A DNA stretch of 58,947 nt from Gammaproteobacteria bacterium TMED1 (GTDB taxonomy: Bacteria > Pseudomonadota > Gammaproteobacteria > Pseudomonadales > Azotimanducaceae): positions 532,543-591,489 of the forward strand of contig NHBG02000020.1 in the NCBI GenBank assembly GCA_002167855.2, read 5' to 3'. This document shows positions 52,601 through 58,947 of the stretch, piece by piece. Both the position numbers and the translations under genes were made by a program. The notes below the pieces were generated by a model. It did no database searches, was not told the DNA's origin, and was given only the letters and a program-made list of their open reading frames with translations. Position 1 is the first letter of the stretch, and every line of letters starts with the position of its first letter.

Positions 52601-53548
52601 CTATTCGGCAAGTTGCATCTCTAACCTCAGAGTATCAGCTGAAAATAGACGAATACCCTCTGCTAGCTTTTCAGTCGCCATCGAGTCCTCATTTACTTGC
52701 AACCTAAAATCACTTTCACTTAGGTTACGTTTTGGTTCAGATTTACCAGGTTTATCTGCTTCTAACGCCCGAACAAGCAGGGTGTCGTCGGCCGCCAGTT
52801 CTGCCATCAAATTTGGACTTATAGTCAGACGATCACAGCCCGCAAGCGCTTCAATTTGACCGGTATTCCGAAAGCTTGCTCCCATGACCACAGTCTTGTA
52901 TTTGTAGGTTTTATAATAGTTGAATATCCTCGTCACCGACTGCACTCCAGGGTCGGCTAAACCAGTAAAATCCTTTCCAGCCTTCTGTGTCCACCAATCA
53001 TAGATTCGACCAACAAAAGGGGAAATAAGAAAGACACCCGCGTCGGCTGCAGCCTGAGCTTGAGCAAACGAAAAAAGCAGGGTTAAATTACAATTTATCG
53101 ACTCCTTCTCAAGCACTTCCGCTGCCTTTATCCCTTCCCATGTGGCTGCAAGCTTGATCAAGACTCGGTCCCTCGGTACCCCTATAATCTCGTACTCCTG
53201 TATCAAATTTCTCGCCCTCAAAACCATAGCTTTCGTATCAAAAGATAGCCGTGCATCCACCTCCGTCGAAATTCTGCCAGGAATAAACCTGAGAATTTCT
53301 ACCCCGATAGAGACAGCAAACCCATCAACGTAACAATCCAGTTTTTCTTGTGTGCTACCACCCTTGAGCTCTGCCTTTCGCTTCGCTTGGCTAAGTAATT
53401 CGGAGTACTGGGGCATAGCAGCCGCCTTTAGAAGTAAACTTGGGTTGGTCGTAGCATCTATTGGCATGTACAATTTCATAGCTTCAATATCACTAGAATC
53501 TGCCACGACAGTGGTTAACTTTTTTAGTTGCTCAAGTTTACTAGTCAT
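52601..53548 (-). CDS. tal: Transaldolase
   Basis: A 315-residue class I transaldolase of the pentose phosphate pathway, moving a dihydroxyacetone unit between sugar phosphates. The Schiff-base lysine is Lys132 in [12 protein letters not shown]. Asp17 ([12 protein letters not shown]) and Glu96 ([14 protein letters not shown]) also fall at the numbers known from E. coli Tal[11 protein letters not shown] is present near residue 31. Length is normal. It stands alone, separate from gnd and gntK in the window. Structured repeats lie about 100 bases upstream. Confidence 0.97.
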   Translation of the reverse strand: MTSKLEQLKKLTTVVADSSDIEAMKLYMPIDATTNPSLLLKAAAMPQYSELLSQAKRKAELKGGSTQEKLDCYVDGFAVSIGVEILRFIPGRISTEVDARLSFDTKAMVLRARNLIQEYEIIGVPRDRVLIKLAATWEGIKAAEVLEKESINCNLTLLFSFAQAQAAADAGVFLISPFVGRIYDWWTQKAGKDFTGLADPGVQSVTRIFNYYKTYKYKTVVMGASFRNTGQIEALAGCDRLTISPNLMAELAADDTLLVRALEADKPGKSEPKRNLSESDFRLQVNEDSMATEKLAEGIRLFSADTLRLEMQLAE

Positions 53549-53646
53549 TCCGGGCGCTCACTCACCAAAAGTTGCGAGTGTAACATTCGATGATGCTCGA
53601 AATAACAGCGCAAGATGGAAAAAAACTATCAACATTTCGGGGTGTA

Positions 53647-53683
53647 ATATCTGCTACCACACCAATTGATGGGTAGCAGATAT
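53647..53683. repeat. Perfect 12-bp inverted repeat between phasin and transaldolase genes
   Basis: ATATCTGCTACC at 53647-53658 is repeated as its exact complement GGTAGCAGATAT at 53672-53683, with a 13-base loop. It lies about 100 bases upstream of the transaldolase start and about 190 bases past the phasin stop, both on the minus strand. No T-run follows in either direction, so it is not a standard terminator. It may be an operator or a structured transcript element. Confidence 0.6.
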
Positions 53684-53694
53684 CACTAGGGGGT

Positions 53695-53719
53695 GGGGCC
53701 TTTCGGCCCCGGGGGGGGG
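53695..53719. repeat. GC-rich hairpin with adjoining nine-G tract
   Basis: GGGGCC-TTTC-GGCCCC (53695-53710) is a perfect 6-bp GC stem. On the minus strand its loop reads GAAA, a stable tetraloop. It is followed on the plus strand by nine G residues (53711-53719). On the minus strand it lies after the phasin gene and could stop or stabilise that transcript, but a T-run is missing. The G tract is a likely site of length variation or sequencing error. Confidence 0.55.
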
Positions 53720-53874
53720 AAACTTTTGTTTTATGGCTCTAGGATTAACACTGGTACCTTTAGCCTACCCTTTCTTCGATTCACCTCAGGGTTTGATAAA
53801 TTGAATGGTTTTCTTACTCTAGTCCTCAAGATTTTTAGACAAATTAGTCAAATGAATGCCGGCCTTCCCGTACC

Positions 53875-54225
53875 TCAGGTAGCCGCGGCTGCCGTTTTTT
53901 TGGCCGCTTTTTTAACGGTCGGAGACGATGTCGGATAAAAATCAGACATTAAAGTCTTAGCTTGTTCCATCGCATCCTGAACAATTTCACTTTTCGCGGT
54001 CATGACACTCTGACTTTCATCCCAAAGAGCCTTTCCATAGTCTTTCTGCATCTCAATAAACTCAGAAAATCCTTTGATACTTGGCATCCTATCGCCAAAA
54101 CTCTTATTCACATCCATAAATGTATCTATCGACTCTGCATCAATCGTAAATAGCTTATTCATGGTTCCGCTGTTAAGTTCATACAAATCTTTGCCTATCT
54201 TTAAACTTTTTTCTAATTCCATCAT
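53875..54225 (-). CDS. Phasin family protein
   Basis: A 116-residue phasin-like protein, one of the small amphipathic proteins coating polyhydroxyalkanoate granules. Predicted helices include SIDTFMDVNKSFGDRM and FIEMQKDYGKALWDESQSV, then AKSEIVQDAMEQAKTLM. The end PTVKKAAKKTAAAAT is a Lys/Ala-rich tail common in phasins. The open frame extends to 54342, but the ATG at 54225 has GGAGA seven bases upstream and starts MMELEKSLKIG as usual. It is divergent from phaR, with operator-like motifs between, so regulation by PhaR is likely. Confidence 0.82.
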   Translation of the reverse strand: MMELEKSLKIGKDLYELNSGTMNKLFTIDAESIDTFMDVNKSFGDRMPSIKGFSEFIEMQKDYGKALWDESQSVMTAKSEIVQDAMEQAKTLMSDFYPTSSPTVKKAAKKTAAAAT

Positions 54226-54739
54226 ATCTTTCTCCGATCTCTTAAATTTTGCTGCGATGCACAATGAGGAGATTGTTGCAGAGCAACATAACAATGTCAA
54301 CAATATTTTTTGCGGTGCACAAATAATTCTCCTCCCTGTCAAATTGCTATGTTTATACCTCAGGGAACGTGTTAGAAGTGATAGAAGTGATAGAAGTGAT
54401 AGAACTATACTGCTTTCGATACTGTCTTGCTTTATACTAGTTCGATTCCTGGTATAATTTATTGGCTTTTATCGCGCCCGAATTATGACATCGAAGTGAA
54501 ATGAAAAATTTCCAGACTTTGCCATAGTAGGGGAATTGTAAAAAGTACGTTGCGATGCACAAATTCGCGCACTGGTGCCAGGATTAAGGGATTTAGGTAC
54601 TTAACTGCGCCTTTGACTTGCCGCACTTAATGTCGCTATCGAAATCGATTATGTTTCAAATTTCAAAACTAGTTTCGCTTTTCTTAGTAGGGTGCTTTCA
54701 TCGAAAATATTACCCCTCAGTGCTAGGAGGTCCCAATAA
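54226..54739. promoter_or_regulatory. Phasin-phaR intergenic region with repeated operator-like motifs
   Basis: This 514-base gap has no credible gene. It holds three copies of TGCG-A/G-TGCACAA, at 54253-54264, 54311-54322 and 54551-54562, all in the same orientation. It also has a perfect inverted repeat TGTTGC-AGA-GCAACA at 54274-54288. Two motif copies and the palindrome lie within 100 bases upstream of the phasin start; the third is 180 bases before phaR. PhaR repressors are known to bind TGC-rich sites at phasin and phaR promoters, so these are likely its operators. The assignment is inferred from position and composition. Confidence 0.65.
54374..54404. repeat. Short tandem repeat (9-bp unit)
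   Basis: AGAAGTGAT occurs three times in direct succession (54374-54400) with four bases of a fourth unit. It lies between the phasin promoter motifs and the phaR side. It may vary in copy number by slippage and alter spacing in the regulatory region. It is too short and spacer-free to be a CRISPR. Confidence 0.75.
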
Positions 54740-55159
54740 ATGCATAGATATAAAAAATATACGAACCGACGACTGTATGATCTAGATTCTAGTAAGTATG
54801 TCACCTTAGATGACCTTCGAGATGTTCTCCTTAGCGGAGATAGTATACAAGTTACAGAATCAAGCGACGGTGCGGACATAACGCGGGGCACTTTATTACA
54901 AATCCTTGCGGAACAAGAGGCTCAGGGACACGAGGTTGTGCTGACTAATAGAGCTCTGGAGCAGATCATTAGATTCTACGATCAAAGATTCGGTGGTTTT
55001 GTATCCAGCTATATTGAGCAGAGCATGCTCCTATTCCTTGAACACCAGGATCAATATCGCACACAAATGAAAAATATGACTACCCTTAATCCGATGAATG
55101 CAATGCGCCAGGCTATGGACATGTGGACATCACAAGCTAATCATAAGAAAAAAGAATAG
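54740..55159 (+). CDS. phaR: Polyhydroxyalkanoate synthesis regulator PhaR
   Basis: A 139-residue repressor that senses PHA granules and controls phasin genes. The N-terminal DNA-binding domain reads RYKKYTNRRLYDLDSSKYVTLDDLRDVL, the family hallmark. The PHB accumulation domain follows (ITRGTLLQILAEQE and RALEQIIRFYDQRFGGFVSSYIEQSM). The ribosome site AGGAGGT lies at 54725-54731. It is divergent from the phasin gene and is followed four bases after its stop by a TPP enzyme gene. No PHA synthase, thiolase or reductase gene is present in the window. Confidence 0.95.
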   Translation: MHRYKKYTNRRLYDLDSSKYVTLDDLRDVLLSGDSIQVTESSDGADITRGTLLQILAEQEAQGHEVVLTNRALEQIIRFYDQRFGGFVSSYIEQSMLLFLEHQDQYRTQMKNMTTLNPMNAMRQAMDMWTSQANHKKKE

Positions 55160-55163
55160 ATAT

Positions 55164-56816
55164 ATGAAAGCCGCTGAATTACTAGTCAAATGTCTTGAAG
55201 AGGAGGGGATAGAGTACATCTTTGGAGTCCCTGGAGAAGAAAACGCTGATTTCATGCTGGCCCTCTCCAAGAGTAGGAAAATCAAATTTGTCCTCACACG
55301 ACATGAACAAGGTGCCGCCTTTATGGCCGAAGTTTACGGCAGATTAACAGGTAATCCAGGAGGCTGCCTTGGAACACTTGGTCCAGGAGCATCCAATCTA
55401 ATAACCGGGGTGGCTGATGCCAATATGGATCGCGCACCCATTCTGGTTATAACCGGGCAGGGCTCAACTGAAAGATTACATAAAGAGTCCCACCAGGTAA
55501 TGGACGTTGTCGGCATGTTCAAACCCGTTACCAAATGGGGCGTTTCAATTCGTAACGCCGACACTATTCCCGAAATCGTAAGAAAAGCAATTAGACTGGC
55601 AAGACAAGAGAAGCCGGGGGCCGTACATATAGAGTTACCGGAGGACATCGCTTCTCAAGAAACCAATGAAATTCCTATCGTTCCTCGCCGATTCAGGATA
55701 GGAGCACCAAGTGAACCTCAGGTGGTTCAAGCTTTCAAATTACTAAAGGAGGCAAAGTCGCCGATTGTACTAGCAGGCAATGGGTGTATAAGGAAACGTG
55801 CCAGTCAATCACTTAGGAATTTTTGCGAATTAACAGGTATTGGGGTAATAAGTACTTTCATGGCGAAAGGATGCGTTGATGTGGACAGTAGCTACTGCCT
55901 GTACACTATTGGACTTGGTGCAAAAGACATCCCCAATCTAGCTTTAGATCAAGCAGACCTCGTGATCGCTTTGGGATTTGATATGGTCGAATACCAACCC
56001 AGAATTTGGAATCCAAATCGCGACAAACGAATAATTCATGCCGATTTCGAGGCTGGTGAAATAGATCAATATTTTCATCCAGAAGTCGAGCTCGTCGGTG
56101 ATCTCAGTTTAATGTTGGACCAACTTTGCACGAGAATTAAGGAAACGCCAGAAATTGCCTTCGATTCCTCCAATCAGAGTCGGATCCGGCAGCGCATGTA
56201 TGAAGAACTTAAGGAGTATGCAGAGGATGAAACGGTTGGCAAAATTAAGCCGCAAAAAGTGATTTGGGACGTGGGCGAAGCAATGGCCCCAGAAGATATC
56301 CTTTTGTCCGATGTTGGCGCACATAAAATGTGGATCGCGAGACATTATCACTGCCATGAACCCAACACATGTCTCATTCCTAACGGATATTGCTCAATGG
56401 GATTCGCATTACCTGGAGCCATCGCCGCAAGTCTTGTACATCCTAACCGTAACATTCTTGCTATCGCGGGCGACGGAGGATTTTTAATGAATGTTCAAGA
56501 AATGGAAACAGCCCGAAGACTCAGATCGAATATTACTGTATTGATATGGGAAGATAACGCATATGGACTTATCTCATGGAAGCAAGAAAATATGTTTGGT
56601 CACCACACAGACCTTGGCTTTGATAACCCCGACTGGGAACACCTAGCAAAAAGTTTTGGTTGGAATTCACATCTTTGCGACGATAGTAAGCATTTTAAAA
56701 ACATATTGCTTAAGGCAATCGGAGAAAAAGGTCCTAGCCTTATGGTAATTCCAATCGACTATAATGAAAATCGATTATTGAGTAAAAAACTCGGAGAAAT
56801 TAGTCAGATTATTTAA
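55164..56816 (+). CDS. Acetolactate synthase large subunit-like TPP enzyme
   Basis: A 550-residue thiamine-diphosphate enzyme of the acetolactate synthase/2-ketoacid decarboxylase family. The catalytic Glu is in TRHEQGAAFMAEVYGRLTG. GTLGPGASNLITGVADANMD is conserved. The cofactor motif begins AGDGGFLMNVQEMETA and closes with WEDNAYGLISW. The ATG at 55164 lies four bases after the phaR stop, so the two are probably co-transcribed; the frame extends back to 55098 inside phaR without family similarity. No small regulatory subunit gene adjoins, which favours a catabolic, FAD-independent or unrelated 2-ketoacid role over branched-chain biosynthesis. Confidence 0.88.
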   Translation: MKAAELLVKCLEEEGIEYIFGVPGEENADFMLALSKSRKIKFVLTRHEQGAAFMAEVYGRLTGNPGGCLGTLGPGASNLITGVADANMDRAPILVITGQGSTERLHKESHQVMDVVGMFKPVTKWGVSIRNADTIPEIVRKAIRLARQEKPGAVHIELPEDIASQETNEIPIVPRRFRIGAPSEPQVVQAFKLLKEAKSPIVLAGNGCIRKRASQSLRNFCELTGIGVISTFMAKGCVDVDSSYCLYTIGLGAKDIPNLALDQADLVIALGFDMVEYQPRIWNPNRDKRIIHADFEAGEIDQYFHPEVELVGDLSLMLDQLCTRIKETPEIAFDSSNQSRIRQRMYEELKEYAEDETVGKIKPQKVIWDVGEAMAPEDILLSDVGAHKMWIARHYHCHEPNTCLIPNGYCSMGFALPGAIAASLVHPNRNILAIAGDGGFLMNVQEMETARRLRSNITVLIWEDNAYGLISWKQENMFGHHTDLGFDNPDWEHLAKSFGWNSHLCDDSKHFKNILLKAIGEKGPSLMVIPIDYNENRLLSKKLGEISQII

Positions 56817-57739
56817 TTACCTGGTGCTAGTTTTGTTAGCTGCGCTGCTGCGAAGGATACTGCCTCTCGAGCTTTCTTTACAGCTCCAGACCAGGAAAAA
56901 AAGGGGTGGGTCACGCCAGAATAAATTTTTAATGTAAGCTCATTACCGGATTCTGCTAAACGCACAGCGTAGGATAGTCCCTCATCACGCAAAGGATCAC
57001 ATTCCGCAAGAATAATGGTTGCTGGTGGTAACATGCTCAGATCATCACATAACAAGGGGGCCCATCTGAAGTCTATATGATCTTTTCGGTCCAAATATTT
57101 CTCCTGAAACCACAGTATCAACCTTCGTGTTAAAACATGATCCTCAGCAAATTTCAGGTGAGAAGCACTATCAGGGTAACCTGCAGTTGCTGGATAAATT
57201 AATAATTGTCCTAGAGCTTTAGGATAGCCAAGGTCGCGGGCCATAATGGCTACTACTGCAGCCAGATTACCTCCAGCACTGTCACCACCAAGAATCAGAG
57301 CATCATTAGAAATACCGAGTTCATGCCCACAGCTACAGAACCAAAAATACGCATCCAGTGCATCCTCAACCGCTACAGGAAAGCGATGTTCGGGTGCTAG
57401 CCGGTAATCTATTGAAGCCACCATACAATTGGATTGAAGGGCTAGTTGCCGGCAAAGAGTATCATAAGAGTTCAAACTACCAACGACATGGCCGCCACCA
57501 TGATAATAAATAAGACAAGCGTTAATATCCTTGACCGGCTTGTAAAGTCTTGCGGGAATATCCCCATGTCGACCAGGAATAGTGATGTCAGAGACAGACG
57601 GGAGTTCTACATAGTCAGCCCCCAATAATCCGGATTGACTCTCATGAGTTTTCCTAGCCTCCTCGACGGACATATCACAGTACTCCAAGGACCCCCTATC
57701 TTTAATAGCCATAAGTATTTTTTGAACATCAGCTTCCAT
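56813..57739 (-). CDS. HSL-family (family IV) esterase
   Basis: A 308-residue alpha/beta hydrolase of the hormone-sensitive-lipase type. The oxyanion motif is YYHGGGHVVGS near residue 80. The nucleophile is in LGGDSAGGNLAAV. The Asp lies in AECDPLRDEGLSYA and the His in YSGVTHPFFSW. It has no signal peptide. The substrate is likely a short-chain ester. It overlaps the convergent TPP-enzyme gene by four bases and follows the CoA-transferase gene by 11 bases on the same strand, possibly as one operon. Confidence 0.92.
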   Translation of the reverse strand: MEADVQKILMAIKDRGSLEYCDMSVEEARKTHESQSGLLGADYVELPSVSDITIPGRHGDIPARLYKPVKDINACLIYYHGGGHVVGSLNSYDTLCRQLALQSNCMVASIDYRLAPEHRFPVAVEDALDAYFWFCSCGHELGISNDALILGGDSAGGNLAAVVAIMARDLGYPKALGQLLIYPATAGYPDSASHLKFAEDHVLTRRLILWFQEKYLDRKDHIDFRWAPLLCDDLSMLPPATIILAECDPLRDEGLSYAVRLAESGNELTLKIYSGVTHPFFSWSGAVKKAREAVSFAAAQLTKLAPGN

Positions 57740-57750
57740 CGCAGTAGTAA

Positions 57751-58947
57751 TTAGGCAACGAGTTTTTTTGCTAATTTCAACTTGCGGTACTTTGCTAATT
57801 CATCTCGTTCACCAAGATTCATAACCTCGTTCAAAAATATCCTAGGATCCATCGTACCTACATCGTCGGCTATCACAGAGAAAGGGAGTAGTTCGACAAT
57901 CTCTGTTTTAATATCCACGCCAGCTGCCACTTCCTTTAAACGCATCCCTTCTACAGTTAGTTCAAAAACGCAACGTTCAGTTATGTAAAGCACCGGCTTC
58001 CGATTCTTCAACGCGACCTCGGCATTAAAGGTGATCTGCTCTACATCAGCAATAAATTTGCTAACCTTCCCTTCTTGTACAATTTTGAGCTTACCATCAC
58101 TTATCTCCACGACTAACCCATCTGCCGAGAATGTTCCCACAAAGACAAGTTTTTTTGCTGTCTGGGATATATTTATGAATCCTCCAGCCCCCGCTAGTTT
58201 CGGTCCAAACTTACTGACATTGACATGACCAAACCTATCAACTTGAGCCATCCCGAGAACTGCCAAATCCAATCCACCTCCATCATAAAAATCAAACTGC
58301 TGATTCTGGTTTAGAAGGGCATCATGATTTACAGCTGCGCCGAAATCTAAACCCCCTTGAGGCATACCACCTATAACCCCAGGCTCTGCAGTTAGATGAA
58401 TTTCATTAATAAAACCTTCCTCAGCTGCCACTTTAGATACACCCTCTGGCATCCCAATTCCAAGGTTAACAACGCCTCCTACCGATTTAGCAAGCTCCAT
58501 TGCCGCTCGACGAGCGATAACCTTCCTCTCATCGAGTTCCATTACCGCTGCATCTTCTATCGTTCTCCTGGTTTGACCAGCAAAGGCCGAGTCAAAGCCG
58601 GTCACCCAAGTTTGAGTGTGATTTTCTGATTCTGCTATCACCACATAATCAACAAAGATTCCTGGAACCTCTACCTGCCTAGGAGACAGGGGCGCATCAG
58701 TCACTTGTTCGACCTGTGCAATGACAATTCCACCCGAGTTTCTTGCTGCAGTCGCAATGGCTAAATTATCAAGGGTTAAAGCCTCCTTCTCCATAGAGAT
58801 ATTTCCATTTGGATCAGCTGTCGTTCCACGAATAAATGCTATATCAATAGGAAAAGTTTTATATAGTAGCCATTCTTCATTATTGATCTCGATTAGTTCA
58901 ACCAAATCCTCCCAAGTTCTTATATTTAATTTGCCGCCGTCTTGCCG
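57751..58947 (-). CDS. Acyl-CoA:acetate/acetoacetate CoA-transferase (YdiF-like), partial
   Basis: 398 codons of a CoA-transferase whose 5' end lies beyond the window: the frame is open to the last base (visible start RQDGGKLNIRTWEDLVELI). It matches fused-subunit CoA-transferases of the YdiF/propionate type, normally about 520 residues. TADPNGNISMEKEALT ends the first domain. VVNLGIGMPEGVSKVA and LTAEPGVIGGMPQGG, with the candidate catalytic Glu, open the second. LGMAQVDRFGHVNVSKFG is also conserved. An internal TTG at 58905 should not be taken as the start. It moves CoA between short-chain acids. Confidence 0.9.
   Translation of the reverse strand, partial: RQDGGKLNIRTWEDLVELIEINNEEWLLYKTFPIDIAFIRGTTADPNGNISMEKEALTLDNLAIATAARNSGGIVIAQVEQVTDAPLSPRQVEVPGIFVDYVVIAESENHTQTWVTGFDSAFAGQTRRTIEDAAVMELDERKVIARRAAMELAKSVGGVVNLGIGMPEGVSKVAAEEGFINEIHLTAEPGVIGGMPQGGLDFGAAVNHDALLNQNQQFDFYDGGGLDLAVLGMAQVDRFGHVNVSKFGPKLAGAGGFINISQTAKKLVFVGTFSADGLVVEISDGKLKIVQEGKVSKFIADVEQITFNAEVALKNRKPVLYITERCVFELTVEGMRLKEVAAGVDIKTEIVELLPFSVIADDVGTMDPRIFLNEVMNLGERDELAKYRKLKLAKKLVA

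Noticed and set aside
53695-53740. Rho-independent terminator formed by the GC-rich hairpin
   Set aside because: There is no T-run directly after the stem on either strand, and the plus strand has no gene ending nearby.
54226-54342. Upstream extension of the phasin reading frame (39 extra residues with a hydrophobic stretch)
   Set aside because: The ATG at 54225 has a good ribosome site and the family N-terminus; the extension overlaps the operator-like motifs and has no phasin character.
54374-54404. Possible CRISPR-like repeat
   Set aside because: The 9-bp units are directly adjacent with no spacers, and no cas gene is in the window.

Overview
The window looks like a chromosomal segment of a Gram-negative, probably aquatic, heterotrophic proteobacterium of moderate GC (most stretches I counted by eye fall near 40-50%). 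The mutY-yggX pair, the yejABEF importer and the gnd/gntK/tal genes point to Gammaproteobacteria. I cannot name a genus. There is no rRNA, CRISPR array, insertion sequence or phage gene. One tRNA gene is present.

Layout. (1) 69-7052 is a sugar and uptake block: an orphan YejA-type binding protein, two GH32 fructosidase-like enzymes and, between them on the other strand, a GH127-like beta-L-arabinofuranosidase. It abuts the 3' end of a tRNA-Gly(CCC) at 7120-7195. A truncated transporter gene lies against the tRNA's 5' side. (2) 7501-14512 holds housekeeping genes: peroxiredoxin, a VOC protein, a DUF1932 dehydrogenase, an FprA-type ferredoxin reductase, then mutY, yggX, gnd and gntK. (3) 14743-25139 is peptide and amino-acid scavenging: a D-aminoacylase-type amidohydrolase, an HpcH/HpaI-type aldolase, and the operon yejA-yejB-yejE-yejF-dipeptidase, preceded by an enoyl-CoA hydratase gene. 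(4) 25273-32515 is a ten-gene Mrp-type cation/proton antiporter operon with three MrpD-like subunits and a split MrpA. (5) 32740-42905 carries fatty-acid and small-molecule catabolism (two acyl-CoA dehydrogenases, an amidohydrolase, an SDR), then a same-strand run PhyH dioxygenase - GH140-like glycosidase - PHP phosphoesterase - HpaI-like aldolase, then msrB. (6) 43093-52498 has two more orphan YejA proteins, two hydrolases, a VOC protein, a YghU-type GST, a tandem pair of about 50-residue small genes, a second PhyH dioxygenase and a BNR-repeat protein. (7) 52601-58947 has transaldolase, a phasin and the PHA regulator phaR in divergent arrangement with repeated operator-like motifs, a TPP-dependent acetolactate-synthase-like enzyme directly behind phaR, an HSL-family esterase, and a CoA-transferase that runs off the window end.

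How it fits together. Four YejA-type receptors share one visible yejBEF core, which suggests that several receptors feed one peptide or oligomer importer. The M19 dipeptidase at the end of that operon and the nearby D-aminoacylase fit intake of peptides containing D-residues, such as cell-wall fragments. The glycosidases suggest use of fructans and arabinose-containing plant or algal glycans. Phasin and PhaR imply carbon storage as polyhydroxyalkanoate, although no synthase gene is in view.

The least explained element is the duplicated small-gene unit at about 48321-48824. The last 22 codons of its two copies differ at five positions, and every change is silent. A near-identical roughly 30-bp block lies upstream of each copy. 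I regard it as the best candidate here for something not yet described.
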